Assembly (NCBI GenBank): GCA_902496945.1
Contig: CABVDE010000001.1
Span: 95,250 to 159,249, forward strand
Direction: 5' to 3'
Origin: an uncultured Collinsella sp.
Lineage (GTDB): Bacteria; Actinomycetota; Coriobacteriia; Coriobacteriales; Coriobacteriaceae
Length of the DNA stretch: 64,000 nt
The notes beneath the pieces were generated by a model, which saw nothing but the letters and a program-made list of their open reading frames with translations, was not told where the DNA came from and made no database searches. The position numbers and the translations under genes were made by a program. This document shows, in pieces, positions 28,333-37,828 of the stretch; positions within the stretch are counted from its first letter, which is position 1, and the number at the start of each line of letters is the position of its first letter.

Positions 28333-29295
28333 ATGTCTAAGCCTCTTGGCAAGCCCGATCGTATTGTCGTCGCCCTTGGCGGCAACGCCCTCGGCAACAA
28401 CCCCGTCGAGCAGATCGAGGCCGTGAGCAACACCGCCCACGCCCTCCTCGGTCTCATCGAGCAGGGCAACGAGATCATCATCACCCACGGCAACGGCCCG
28501 CAGGTCGGCATGATCCAGAACGCCTTCGCCGCCGCCCACGACGCCATCGGCACCCCCGAGATGCCGCTGCCCGAGTGCGGCGCCATGTCCCAGGGCTACA
28601 TCGGCTACCACCTGCAGCAGGGCATCGGCCGCGAGATGCACAAGCGCTATAAGCGTTGGCACGCCGCCTCCGTCGTCACCCAGATCGAGTGCGACCCCGA
28701 CGATCCCGCGTTCAAGAACCCGACCAAGCCGATCGGCCCCTTCTACACCGAGGAGCAGGCCAAGGAGTTCATGGCCGAGGATCCCTCCAAGGTCTTCGTC
28801 GAGGATTCCGGCCGCGGCTGGCGTCGCGTCGTCGCCTCCCCCGATCCCAAGAAGATCGTCGAGGCTGACTCCATCCTCAACCTGCTCGACAACGAGTTCA
28901 TCGTCATCGCCTGCGGCGGCGGCGGCATCCCCGTCGTCCGCGACTACGAGAACAAGGGCTGCTACAAGGGCGTCCCCGCCGTCATCGACAAGGACCTGGG
29001 CGGCGAGCTGCTGGCCGAGGACTGCGACGCCGACGTCCTGTTCCTGCTGACCGCCGTCGAGCATGTCGCCATCAACTTCGGCAAGCCCAACCAGGAGGAG
29101 CTCGAGGACATCACCGCCGACGAGGCCGAGCGCCTGGCCGACGAGGGCCAGTTCGGCAAGGGTTCCATGGAGCCCAAGGTCCGCGCCGCCATCAAGTTCG
29201 CCCGTTCCCGCAAGGGCCGCACCTGCATCATCGGCGCCCTGGACAAGGCCGCCGAGACCATGGCCGGCCTCTCCGGTACCCGCATCCACGAGTAG
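28333..29295 (+). CDS. arcC: Carbamate kinase
   Basis: A 320-residue enzyme of the amino-acid kinase fold that makes ATP from carbamoyl phosphate and ADP, releasing ammonia and CO2. Visible motifs are VVALGGNALG, ITHGNGPQVG, the carbamate kinase-specific insertion around GPFYTEEQA, CGGGGIPV and the C-terminal GSMEPKVRAA. Length is normal. AAAGGA lies nine bases before the ATG. Codons end almost always in C or G, a sign of strong expression. It supplies the energy-yielding last step for the ornithine carbamoyltransferase at 39.4 kb. Confidence 0.98.
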   Translation: MSKPLGKPDRIVVALGGNALGNNPVEQIEAVSNTAHALLGLIEQGNEIIITHGNGPQVGMIQNAFAAAHDAIGTPEMPLPECGAMSQGYIGYHLQQGIGREMHKRYKRWHAASVVTQIECDPDDPAFKNPTKPIGPFYTEEQAKEFMAEDPSKVFVEDSGRGWRRVVASPDPKKIVEADSILNLLDNEFIVIACGGGGIPVVRDYENKGCYKGVPAVIDKDLGGELLAEDCDADVLFLLTAVEHVAINFGKPNQEELEDITADEAERLADEGQFGKGSMEPKVRAAIKFARSRKGRTCIIGALDKAAETMAGLSGTRIHE

Positions 29296-29317
29296 TCTCT
29301 ACTCTGCTGCCTCTCTC

Positions 29318-29395
29318 GTGGGCGCTAAGCAAAGCGCCCACAAACTAGCCTCTCTTCATGAGCCCCGCAGTCCGCTCCGACTGCGGGGCTTTTGT
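29318..29395 (+). terminator. Two successive hairpins after carbamate kinase
   Basis: GTGGGCGCT (29318-29326) pairs with AGCGCCCAC (29333-29341). Then AGCCCCGCAGTC (29361-29372) pairs with GACTGCGGGGCT (29379-29390) and is followed by TTTGTT, a standard intrinsic terminator. Confidence 0.8.
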
Positions 29396-29462
29396 TATCA
29401 ACCTGGTCATTGGGGACCCGGCACTTGGGGACAGTCCCCAAAGGCCGCGCCGATCGGCGGCG

Positions 29463-29508
29463 GGAAACTGTATCCCAGAATTCGCGTTCGAAATGGGACG
29501 GATTTTCC
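29463..29508. repeat. Palindromic repeat, copy 3
   Basis: GGAAACTGTATCCCAGAA at 29463 closely matches copy 2 at 9114 (GGAAACTGCATCCCAGAA). The right half TGGGACGGATTTTCC (29494-29508) is more diverged. Spacing and orientation are the same. Confidence 0.5.
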
Positions 29509-29533
29509 GGATGGCTAGAACCGCGCTTGCTGC

Positions 29534-30535
29534 CTAGTAGTAGGCCCACATGGCTTCGACTTCGTTGAGGACTTCTACGACGCCCCAGCGGCGGGCGCTG
29601 CGGCTGGCCGAGTTGGGGTCGTAGACGCCAATCTGGTTGGCATCGTCGATGCCGTAGAGCACGATGTAGTGGCCAACGTTGGTAAACGTGCCGGGGCGCA
29701 CCGCGGCGATGACGGGCGCACCCGAGCGAAGTGCTTGGGTAATCGATTCGCGATCGTTATAGAGCTGTGTTCCGTTAAGCCCCAGCTGCCACGCACCGCC
29801 TGTCATAAACGACCACTCGGTGGCACCAGTGGGGGCGTAGTTGCCGGCTTCGGCCAGTGCGCATATATCGACCGGCGTCTTATCGGTGTGGCCGGTCTTA
29901 AAGATATAGACCATGGTGAGGCAAGTAGGACCGCAAGCGTTTTCGCGAATAGTGCCACCGGCATAGGGCAGCTCCGACCATGCGGGGTCAATTTGGTAGA
30001 TGTGGGGCATGGTACCGGCCTGCCATTGCGAGCGTGGGGTCGAGAACGCAAAGGAGTAACCGGGTGCGACGGGAGCTTTAAGCAGCTTGTCCTCGGCAGT
30101 GGGCTCAAGACCGGCTGATCCGTGGGAGATACAGGATCCCAAAAACACAAAGACGAGGCAGGCGGCGATGGAGCAAAGCACAAGGCGTAGGCGGCGGGCC
30201 GGAAGCGCATGGCTTGTAGTATGCGACGCGGGGCGAGGGGCGGAGTTGCCGCGATCGCGTTGAGGTCGCGAAAAGGAGCGCTTAACGTAGTTGTCGGTCT
30301 TACAGCGATCGTAGCGGCGTGGCTGCGATGTGTCGGTCTGGCGTTGTCGTGTGCTCATACTCACGCGATCTGACTGCTGCACGGTACGGCTTTGTTGTCG
30401 CGAAGAAGCCCCGGTCTGCTCTTGGGGGCGCTGCGGGCTGTCGTTGTCGGAGGTGCTTCTGGGCGTTGGCGTGGTGCGGCCGGCAAGGCGCACGCTTTGT
30501 GGCCGTTGGTCGCCGTCATTGTATCCGTATGCCAT
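29534..30535 (-). CDS. Membrane-anchored C39-like cysteine peptidase family protein
   Basis: A 333-residue protein. Residues ~1-115 are cytoplasmic, rich in Arg, Gln, Ser and Thr, and probably disordered. One membrane helix follows (~120-140, LRLVLCSIAACLVFVFLG), then an outer domain with the papain-like triad expected for peptidase C39-like proteins: Cys in ENACGPTCLTM, His in VGHYIVLYG and Asp in VYDPNS. The substrate is unknown, and some such proteins act on peptidoglycan or host peptides. ATG 30535 has AAGG eight bases upstream. It is the only gene in the fermentation region with no evident metabolic link. Confidence 0.82.
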   Translation of the reverse strand: MAYGYNDGDQRPQSVRLAGRTTPTPRSTSDNDSPQRPQEQTGASSRQQSRTVQQSDRVSMSTRQRQTDTSQPRRYDRCKTDNYVKRSFSRPQRDRGNSAPRPASHTTSHALPARRLRLVLCSIAACLVFVFLGSCISHGSAGLEPTAEDKLLKAPVAPGYSFAFSTPRSQWQAGTMPHIYQIDPAWSELPYAGGTIRENACGPTCLTMVYIFKTGHTDKTPVDICALAEAGNYAPTGATEWSFMTGGAWQLGLNGTQLYNDRESITQALRSGAPVIAAVRPGTFTNVGHYIVLYGIDDANQIGVYDPNSASRSARRWGVVEVLNEVEAMWAYY

Positions 30536-30890
30536 TCGAATCACCTTGCCTCATGTGTAACTTGTCTATCCTACATAAAAAGATGCACGACACATGGGTA
30601 TGTACGCCAAAAGCCTGACAAATGGTATGAGCGTCGCCGCGCCGCGCGTCAAGCGTCACGGCAACAGGTATTCAAAAGCAGACAAGATGAAAGCGTCCAT
30701 GACGAATGACGTCTCCCGCCGTTCGTCCCAAAAACGGCGCCGCTCGTTTTGTAGTTCTGCCTTCGGTCGAGCTACAAGCAGCGCTGCTTTGCCAAGGCCG
30801 TATCTTAGAGCCACGAAATAAAATCGCGCGGCAAAACAGACCGCGCAAGGGGTGACGTCAAGGGGCGTCAAAAAGGAAAGGAGGGGAACA
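30536..30890. other. Divergent intergenic region
   Basis: A 355-base region between the C39-like gene and the permease gene. Short frames here have unconvincing composition. It must hold both promoters. I see no clear operator or RNA motif. Confidence 0.4.
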
Positions 30891-32342
30891 ATGGCGGACA
30901 AGAACGCAGAAGTTGCAGTCGAAGATAACGGCGGCATGAAGAAAACGCTTTCGCTCTGGAACTTCTTCACCATCGGCTTTGGTGCCATCATCGGTACCGG
31001 CTGGGTCCTGCAGGTTGGCGACTGGATGGTCGTGGGCGGCGGTCCCGTTCCCGCTATGATCGCATTCCTCTTGGGTGCAATTTTCCTCGTGCCCGTCGGA
31101 GCCGTTTTCGGCGAGCTCACGGCTGCTATCCCCATCTCGGGTGGCATCGTCGAGTATGTCGATCGCAGCTTTGGCCGTACGCTGAGCTACATCACCGGCT
31201 GGTTCCTGGCGCTGGGCAACGGCATCCTGTGCCCGTGGGAGGCCATCGCCATCTCGACCCTCGTGTCCGAGATGTTCGGCAGCCTGCCCGGTCTTGAGTG
31301 GCTGCGTGCCGTCAAGCTCTACACCATCCTGGGCGCCGACGTTTACCTGTTCCCGACGCTGATCGCGCTCGGCTTTGCAGTCTACGTCATCTTCCTCAAC
31401 TTCCGCGGTGCCAGCTCGGCCGCCAAGCTCCAGGCCTTCCTGACCAAGGCTCTGCTCTGCGGCATGCTGCTTGCCATGGGCGTCTCGCTGTTCACCGGCT
31501 CGCCGGACAACGCCATGCCCGTGTTCTCCCAGGTCACCGGTGCTGGCGGCGGCAAGGCCGCTACCGAGAGCACCAGCCTGTTCGCCGGCATCGTGTCGGT
31601 CCTGGTTCTGACCCCGTTCTTCTACGCCGGTTTCGACACCATTCCTCAGCAGGCTGAGGAAGCAGCCGAGGGCCTCAACTGGAACAAGTTCGGAAAGATC
31701 ATCTCCCTGGCCCTGCTGGCCGCCGGCGGCTTCTACATGGTCTGCATCTACTCGTTCGGCACCATCCTCGACTGGCATGAGTTCGTCAAGAGCCCGGTTC
31801 CCGCGCTCGCCTGCCTCAAGGGCATCAACATGCTCCTGTACCTTGCCATGCTCGTCATCGCCACGCTTGGACCCATGGGTCCGATGAACTCCTTCTACGG
31901 CGCCACGAGCCGCATCATGCTCGCCATGGGCCGCAAGGGCCAGCTGCCCGAGAAGTTCGCCGAGGTCGATCCCGGCTCCGGAGCTCCCAAGCTCGCCTGC
32001 GTCGTCCTGGGCGTCATCACCGTCGTCGGACCGTTTTTGGGCAAGAACATGCTCATCCCTCTGACCAACGTGTCGGCTCTCGCCTTCATCTTCTCCTGCG
32101 GCATGGTCGCCCTCGCTTGCCTGCGCATGCGCTTCACCGAGCCCGACCTGCCTCGTCCCTACGAGGTGCCCGGCGGCAAGTTTGGCATCTGCCTCGCTAT
32201 CGCTGCCTGCGCCATCATCATCGGCCTGCTCGTAATCCCGTTCTCTCCTGCCTCCCTCAACATGGTGGAGTGGAGCATCGTGATTGGCTGGCTGGTCGTT
32301 GGCCTGGGCCTCATGGCCTTCACCAATTCCCGTAATAAGTAA
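30891..32342 (+). CDS. APC-family amino acid permease
   Basis: A 483-residue transporter with about 12 helices. It has the APC start FTIGFGAIIGTGWVLQVGDW and internal motifs PISGGIVEYVDRSFG and TPFFYAGFDTIPQQAEEA, placing it among amino-acid/polyamine permeases. The start follows AAAGGAGGGG. It is 131 bases upstream of the amidohydrolase gene on the same strand, so the pair likely imports and cleaves one substrate. Strongly biased codon use matches the neighbouring catabolic genes. Confidence 0.93.
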   Translation: MADKNAEVAVEDNGGMKKTLSLWNFFTIGFGAIIGTGWVLQVGDWMVVGGGPVPAMIAFLLGAIFLVPVGAVFGELTAAIPISGGIVEYVDRSFGRTLSYITGWFLALGNGILCPWEAIAISTLVSEMFGSLPGLEWLRAVKLYTILGADVYLFPTLIALGFAVYVIFLNFRGASSAAKLQAFLTKALLCGMLLAMGVSLFTGSPDNAMPVFSQVTGAGGGKAATESTSLFAGIVSVLVLTPFFYAGFDTIPQQAEEAAEGLNWNKFGKIISLALLAAGGFYMVCIYSFGTILDWHEFVKSPVPALACLKGINMLLYLAMLVIATLGPMGPMNSFYGATSRIMLAMGRKGQLPEKFAEVDPGSGAPKLACVVLGVITVVGPFLGKNMLIPLTNVSALAFIFSCGMVALACLRMRFTEPDLPRPYEVPGGKFGICLAIAACAIIIGLLVIPFSPASLNMVEWSIVIGWLVVGLGLMAFTNSRNK

Positions 32343-32473
32343 CGCCGAGCCGGGGTGGATCAGGTGCGCGGTACCCTCTCTTTCGCGCACCGAACCTGGC
32401 ACCACTTGGGTAGCTTTGTGAGGCCTTAACCCAACACGGCCTCGCCCACTATATGGATCCATAAGGAGGAACC

Positions 32474-33751
32474 ATGTCCACTAAGTATGCAATCGTTGGC
32501 GGCAAGCTCATCGACGGTACCGGTGCCGAGCCGGTCGAGAACTCCCTCGTTCTCGTCGACGACAACGGCAAGATCGAGTACGCCGGTGCCATGCAGGACC
32601 TTCCCGAGGGCGTTGAGGTCATCGACGCCGCCGGCAAGACCGTCCTTCCCGGCCTGATCGACACCCACCTGCACTTCTCGGGCAACTTGACCGACGATGA
32701 CACCGACTGGGTCATGCAGCCGCTCCTCGAGAAGCAGGCCGTCGCCGTCAAGCAGGCCTACGACTGCCTCACCCACGGCCTCACCACCGTCTGTGAGATC
32801 GGCCGCTTTGGTATCCAGATTCGCGACTGCATCGACAAGGGCGTCTTTAAGGGTCCGCGCGTTCTGGCCACCGGCCTCGGCTTCTGCCGTGTTGCCGGTC
32901 ACGGTGACTCCCACCACTGCACCCAGGAGCTCAACAAGGAATCCCATCCCTGGGGCGACCAGGTCGACGGTCCTTGGGATCTGCGCAAGGCCGTCCGTCG
33001 TCGCCTGCGCGAGAACCCCGATGCCATCAAGATCTGGGCTACCGGTGGCGGCATCTGGCGCTGGGACTCCGGTCGCGACCAGCACTATTGCTCCGAGGAG
33101 ATCCAGGCCGTGGTCGAAGAGGCCAAGATGGTCGGTATCCCCGTGTGGAGCCACTGCTACAACAACCACGCCGCCGCCTACGATTCCGTTCGCTTTGGCT
33201 GCGAGCAGCTGATTCACGGCTTCGATATCGATGAGTGCACCATGGACCTCATGGCCGAGCAGGGCACCTTCTTCACCCCGACGATCGCCTTCCTGCCCAC
33301 CTGGTACGCCACCTATCCTCCCGTCTACGTCCCCGAGCTGCACGACAAGTACGAGGGTACCCTGGTCGAGAAGGAGCTGCAGCGCAACTACGACTGCCTG
33401 CGCGAGGCCAAGAAGCGCGGCGTCGTCATGACGATCGGCTCTGACTCCTTCTCCTTCGTCACCCCGTACGGCACCTGCTCCATCGAGGAGATGTACGAGT
33501 TCGTCGACAAGATCGGCTTCACCCCGGTCGAGACCATCACCTGCGCCACCCTCAACGGTGCCAAGATGTGCCACATCGAGGACGAGACCGGTTCCATCGA
33601 GGCCGGCAAGTGCGCCGACCTGCTGGTCGTCAACGGTGACGTCGCCGCCGACATCCACGTGCTCAACACCGACAACATGGACGTCATCATGAAGGACGGC
33701 TGGATTGTCGAGGCCGGCACCTTCGGCGAGCCAAACAAGTACAGCGCCTAG
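32474..33751 (+). CDS. Metal-dependent amidohydrolase
   Basis: A 425-residue enzyme of the amidohydrolase superfamily (imidazolonepropionase/Xaa-Pro-type branch). Visible metal ligands are HLH in GLIDTHLHFSG, the lysine in IKIWATGGG, His in WSHCYNNH and LIHGFD, and Asp in TIGSDSF. It should hydrolyse a C-N bond in a cyclic or acylated amino compound; the exact substrate cannot be read. Context with carbamate kinase, carbamoyltransferase and an arginine deiminase-like enzyme suggests release of an amino acid or guanidino compound. AAGGAGG precedes the ATG. A shared terminator follows. Confidence 0.92.
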   Translation: MSTKYAIVGGKLIDGTGAEPVENSLVLVDDNGKIEYAGAMQDLPEGVEVIDAAGKTVLPGLIDTHLHFSGNLTDDDTDWVMQPLLEKQAVAVKQAYDCLTHGLTTVCEIGRFGIQIRDCIDKGVFKGPRVLATGLGFCRVAGHGDSHHCTQELNKESHPWGDQVDGPWDLRKAVRRRLRENPDAIKIWATGGGIWRWDSGRDQHYCSEEIQAVVEEAKMVGIPVWSHCYNNHAAAYDSVRFGCEQLIHGFDIDECTMDLMAEQGTFFTPTIAFLPTWYATYPPVYVPELHDKYEGTLVEKELQRNYDCLREAKKRGVVMTIGSDSFSFVTPYGTCSIEEMYEFVDKIGFTPVETITCATLNGAKMCHIEDETGSIEAGKCADLLVVNGDVAADIHVLNTDNMDVIMKDGWIVEAGTFGEPNKYSA

Positions 33752-33770
33752 AGTTCATCATCGAGCTAAG

Positions 33771-33797
33771 AGAAAGGGGCTCTGTGAGCCCCTTTCT
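33771..33797. terminator. Bidirectional terminator
   Basis: AGAAAGGGGCTC (33771-33782) pairs exactly with GAGCCCCTTTCT (33786-33797) across a three-base loop. It separates the convergent amidohydrolase gene and YfcC-like pseudogene. Confidence 0.85.
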
Positions 33798-33826
33798 AAA
33801 GATGCGATATGCAATGTACCTGGCGA

Positions 33827-35305
33827 TTACAAAACGAGCATTAGAACGGTGACAAACGAAACGGTAATCACGGTAAGCAAGGCCATGTATTTGGCGGCCG
33901 TCTTGATGTAAGTTGCGTAGCTTACCTGAGCAAGCTCGAGACCGGCCATGATGGATCCACAAGTGGGAGTAATCATGGCTACGACACCATGTGTGGCGAG
34001 GTAGATTGCGATCATGGCTTCGGGGGCAAAGCCCAGCGATGCCGCCAACGGTCCCATGATGGGCATGGAAACGGTTGCCATGCCGGTGCTCGAGGGGATC
34101 AAGAAGGATAACGCAAAGTACAGGGCGTACGAGAGCGGCGCGAACACTGCGGCGGATACGCCGGCGAGCGCGTTGGCGGCGTTGGTGAGGATCCACACGT
34201 CGAGTCCGGTGATGGACATGAGTACGGAGACGCCGCGGGCAACGGCGACGACGAGCGCGACGGAAACCAGGTCGGCACAGCCATGAAGGATAGTATCGAC
34301 GAGCTCTTTCTCCTGCATGCCGGCAACCTTGCCGATGATGATCGTCATCGTGAAGAACCAGATGCCGCATTCGGTAAAGTACCACTGGCCAAGCGGTAGG
34401 CCGGTCAAAAGCGCGCTCCATGCGGTGCTGAGGTCATCGCCTGTGGCGCCGATATCAAATAGGCCAACTCCGAACGTCTGTCACGGAATAAAGCCGATAA
34501 TCATGACGACAAACGTGAGGGCGAAGAGAACAAGAACGCGCTTTTGAATCTTGGAAAGCTCGACGTGCGTGTCCTCGGCGGAATCGCCGTCCTTATCGCC
34601 GTAGAGGCGTTCTGCGGTCTTCCATTCCTCGGGGGTGAGCGATGAGGCGGCGCGGTCGGCGCGAACGCGCTTGGCATACCGCATGACAAAAATGATGCCC
34701 GAAATCTCGGCAATGGCGAACATTGCCAGGCCGATACCGATCATGAGTCCCTGGTCATAGGGGATGCCGGACGCCTTGAGAGCATCGAGTGCGAGTCCGG
34801 TCGAAAACGGGTTGACCGTCGACCCCAAAACGCCAAGGCCGCAGCCCATCAGGACGACCATGCATCCTACGAGCGGATCCCAGCCCATGGCAAACGTGAC
34901 CGATGCCAGGAGCAGGTAGAAGGGGACGGATTCCTCGAGCATGCCGTATGTGGATCCGCAGATGCCAAAAGCGAGCATGAGAACGGGGACGAGCAACAGG
35001 TCGTTGCTGCCCAGCCTGCGGACGAGCACGGCGATGCCGGTGTCGAGTGCGCCCGTTTTTTGGACGACGCCCAAAAAGCCGCCGAGCACAAGAATGAACA
35101 CGCAGACCTGCATGGCGCTCTCGAAGCCCAAGAAGGGGGAGGCCATAAAGTTGCCAAGAGTTGCAGCCTGCACATCGGGACTAAATGACGAAACGACCCA
35201 CGAGGCGATGGCCACGAGCAGCAGGCAGCCAAAGAGGATGGTAAAAGATGATGGCATCTGGCGTGGCTTGCGCTCTTTGCCAGATGCGGCAGCCTTATCG
35301 AACAT
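33827..35305 (-). pseudogene. YfcC-family transporter interrupted by one in-frame TGA
   Basis: A gene of 493 codons for an arginine/ornithine-antiporter-like YfcC membrane protein. It is split by a TGA at 34483-34481 after MIIGFIP. Reading through in the same frame gives QTFGVGLFDIG and then the rest of the transporter. The intact paralogue at 37.8-39.3 kb has a tryptophan here (GLTPWTS), so the change looks like TGG to TGA. The N-terminal part runs 35305-34484 and the C-terminal part to 33827. ATG 35305 has AAGGAG upstream; GTG 35320 is less likely. It may be a recent nonsense mutation, a sequencing error, or read through. Confidence 0.85.
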
Positions 35306-35675
35306 ACCGAGCTCCTTCACGACGAAACACGTCCCCGCGAGGGGGATGCGCCTCTAAATTTAGTGGTGAGGTCTTGACTCTGTTGTCGACTTGAAGGCTG
35401 CACCCTTCATGTCGGGGAAGCGATGCGTTTAATAATACGTGCATCACATATCAATGGTATCATCTGGGGAGTATGTGAGAACGTCTTTGGCGGCATGTAT
35501 TCCGCAAACGAGCCGACCTATCGGTAAACGTACAATGCGATATACGTTATTGCATATATATGCAGGTACTTTAAAGGACTATCCCCTAAAGATCCCTTTG
35601 CTGTTGGTCTTGTGGCCCCTGCTATTTAGGTTTGTGGTGACTGTATGTCGCTTTAGCGATAGGGGGGAGCAATAA
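35306..35675. other. Intergenic region upstream of the interrupted transporter
   Basis: About 370 bases of lower GC with no credible gene. A 78-codon plus-strand frame at 35439-35675 has no ribosome-binding site and atypical composition. Likely promoter region for the transporter. Confidence 0.4.
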
Positions 35676-35706
35676 AACGGGATGAAGGTCAGACCTTCAT
35701 CCCGTT
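35676..35706 (-). terminator. Terminator of the hydroxyacid dehydrogenase gene
   Basis: AACGGGATGAAGGTC (35676-35690) pairs exactly with GACCTTCATCCCGTT (35692-35706). Read on the minus strand the stem is followed by TTTATT. Confidence 0.85.
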
Positions 35707-35737
35707 GGGCCACATGTTTTGGAAACCGTTTGGACTC

Positions 35738-36745
35738 CTACAGCACGTTTGCGACGGGAACGTCGTTAACCAGCTTGAAAAGCTGGTCCTTTTCACCCTT
35801 TAGGAAATGACCGATGTTGTTGCACGGGAAGATCATGAGGTCGCGCAACGATGAAGACGAATAGAACGCGGAGTGCGGCGTGATAATCACGTTGTCGCGG
35901 CCGACGAGCGGATGATTGGCAAGGTCGGGGGTCTCGTCGTAGAGCACATCGGCGCCAAATGCGCGAATCTGGCCCGAGTCGAGCGCCTCGATAAGAGCGG
36001 GCTCGTCCATGCAGAGGCCACGGCCCAGATTGATCACGATCGGCTTTTTCTTCATCTTGGCGAACTTCTCGGCATCAAAGTAATGGTAGTTCGTCTCGTT
36101 GAGGTTCATATGATTGATGATGATGTCGGCCTCGGCCAATACCTCATCGATTTCTGCCTGTTCAACACCGTTTTGCTCAAAGAGATCCTGATCGATAAAC
36201 GGGTCGTTGGACACAATGCGCTTGACGAGGCCCTTGGCTTTGCGGGCGGTGCACTTGCCGATTTTTCCAAAGCCAAAGATGCCGAGCGTTTGGTCTTCTA
36301 GGCGAGGGACTTCGGGCGCCGCCGCGTAGTCCCAGCGATGCTCTTGCTCGATCTGCCCGATGTAGAACTTAAAGTTCTTGTTGAGGGCATACATGTAGGC
36401 GATGGCGCTTTCGGAAACATCCCAGGTGCAGTACTCGCCGACGGGGCAGACTCCGACGCCGCGCGCGGTAGCCTCGTCCATGTCGACGTTGTCGTAGCCG
36501 GTTGCGTTAATGGCGATAACTTTAAGCTTGGGGGCGTGCTCGAACGCTTCCTTGTCTACCTTGATGAACGCAGTGAGCAGGGCGTCGGCGTCGGCAAGGT
36601 GCTCATAAAACTCCTCGCGCGCCTCGTCGGTATACGCGTAGACCTCAACATCGATATCCTCACCCAGATGGGATTTGAGGGTCTCAGTCTCGAGGTCGTG
36701 CTGGGGCATCATGCTCTCGGCATAATCGCTGATCAGGATCTTCAT
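35738..36745 (-). CDS. D-2-hydroxyacid dehydrogenase (NAD-dependent)
   Basis: A 335-residue dehydrogenase that interconverts a 2-oxoacid and the D-2-hydroxyacid. The nucleotide-binding loop is GIFGFGKIG (~150). The catalytic Arg is in NLGRGLCMDE, Glu in DVLYDETPD and His in ITPHSAFYSSS. It could regenerate NAD during fermentation of the amino compound handled by this cluster; the substrate is unknown. AAAGGA lies before the ATG. It follows the deiminase-family gene after a terminator-like hairpin, so expression may be partly separate. Confidence 0.92.
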   Translation of the reverse strand: MKILISDYAESMMPQHDLETETLKSHLGEDIDVEVYAYTDEAREEFYEHLADADALLTAFIKVDKEAFEHAPKLKVIAINATGYDNVDMDEATARGVGVCPVGEYCTWDVSESAIAYMYALNKNFKFYIGQIEQEHRWDYAAAPEVPRLEDQTLGIFGFGKIGKCTARKAKGLVKRIVSNDPFIDQDLFEQNGVEQAEIDEVLAEADIIINHMNLNETNYHYFDAEKFAKMKKKPIVINLGRGLCMDEPALIEALDSGQIRAFGADVLYDETPDLANHPLVGRDNVIITPHSAFYSSSSLRDLMIFPCNNIGHFLKGEKDQLFKLVNDVPVANVL

Positions 36746-36785
36746 GGGTGTTTCCTTTCCCCTTTGAGGGGCTTGTGGGTAAAAA

Positions 36786-36824
36786 GGGGCGCCGCTGCGC
36801 CGGAATCCAGCAGAGCGGCGCCCC
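36786..36824 (-). terminator. Hairpin with T-run after the deiminase-family gene
   Basis: GGGGCGCCGCT (36786-36796) and AGCGGCGCCCC (36814-36824) pair exactly. On the minus strand TTTTTA follows. It should terminate or reduce transcription into the dehydrogenase gene. Confidence 0.8.
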
Positions 36825-36864
36825 ATGAGAGGCTCGGACAAACTGTCCAGGCGAAACGTTCGGA

Positions 36865-37722
36865 CTACGGACGCTCGATCGGCTGGGTCAGGCAGTGCGG
36901 ACCGCCACCGGCGTGCAGAATCTGGTCGAGCGGCACGTCGATGACCTCGATGCCCAGGGCGCGCATCTTGTCGTTGATGTGCTTGTTCTTCTCGATGGCG
37001 ATGACCTTGTTGTTGCCGATGCACTGGACGTTGCAGCCGTGCTTGTACATATCCTCACTGGCGACGGGGATGAGCTCAAAGCCGCGGCGCTTGAGCATCT
37101 GCAGGAAGTTATAGGGCAGCTGGTCAATGCAGGCGAGTGCAACTTGGGGGGCGACGATGTTAAAGATCATGTCGAGGTGCAGGTTGTCGGGCGGGCAGGG
37201 AACGCCAACGACGGTATAGCCAAACTTCTCGAGCTGATGGCGGAGGCTGGCGACTCCCTGTTCATCGGTACGATCGACCATGCCCCAGGCGAGCGTATGC
37301 TCATCGATCATCCAGAAGTCGCCACCCTCCATGCAGCCTGCGTTAACGCGGGCGACGATGGGGACACCCATCTCCTTGAGCTTTGCCTCATAGGACTGGG
37401 CCTCGATCTGGCGGACCGGATGACGGAAGTGGCCCATGACGGCGCCTTCCTTGATCATGCAGCCGTAGTCGCGGGCAAAGGTCATGACCTCGTACTTGGG
37501 GTTAGCTTCGACCTCGACGACCTCGATGCCGTTATCCTTGTAGGCGTCAACGAGCATCTGCCATTCCTTGACCATGATGTCGTTTTGCTCGGTGTCGCCC
37601 TTCTTCATCCACTCGGAAGTGATGACGTTGATGCCGTTGAAGGTGTAGTACTTCGGCGAGCACATCATGACCTTTTTGAGCGGATTGGTGGCGTTGGAGA
37701 CGTAGATTTTCTCTTCAGACAT
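36865..37722 (-). CDS. Arginine deiminase/dimethylargininase (DDAH) superfamily hydrolase
   Basis: A 285-residue guanidino-group-modifying enzyme. Superfamily residues are visible: FARD (~82-85), EGGDFWMID (~132-140), catalytic His in NLHLDM (~182) and the nucleophilic Cys in AGGGPHCLTQP (~277). It should hydrolyse arginine, methylarginine or a related guanidine to citrulline or a ureido product. Classical ArcA is ~410 residues, so this is the short DDAH-like type. The adjacent carbamoyltransferase and YfcC exchanger support an arginine-derived substrate. AAAGGA precedes the ATG. Confidence 0.88.
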   Translation of the reverse strand: MSEEKIYVSNATNPLKKVMMCSPKYYTFNGINVITSEWMKKGDTEQNDIMVKEWQMLVDAYKDNGIEVVEVEANPKYEVMTFARDYGCMIKEGAVMGHFRHPVRQIEAQSYEAKLKEMGVPIVARVNAGCMEGGDFWMIDEHTLAWGMVDRTDEQGVASLRHQLEKFGYTVVGVPCPPDNLHLDMIFNIVAPQVALACIDQLPYNFLQMLKRRGFELIPVASEDMYKHGCNVQCIGNNKVIAIEKNKHINDKMRALGIEVIDVPLDQILHAGGGPHCLTQPIERP

Positions 37723-37766
37723 GGCAGGTTCCTTTCTGTAAGACCTTACATACCTTAGGTGGAATG

Positions 37767-37805
37767 CGCGCGGCGGGAAAAACGGAGGGGCTTGCCCGCC
37801 GCGCG
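37767..37805. repeat. GC-rich hairpin between the YfcC and deiminase-family genes
   Basis: CGCGCGGCGGG (37767-37777) pairs exactly with CCCGCCGCGCG (37795-37805). On the minus strand the stem is not followed by a T-run, so it may be a processing or stability element rather than a terminator. Confidence 0.6.
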
Positions 37806-37828
37806 AGAATCCCCGCGGGGGAGGGCGC

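Noticed and set aside
30858..32462. 534-codon minus-strand frame, and similar ones opposite carbamate kinase, amidohydrolase and mfd
   Set aside because: Shadows of strongly coding plus-strand genes; no ribosome-binding sites and no recognisable domains.
35439..35675. 78-codon ORF between the YfcC pseudogene and dehydrogenase
   Set aside because: No ribosome-binding site, AT-rich intergenic composition and no protein-like features.
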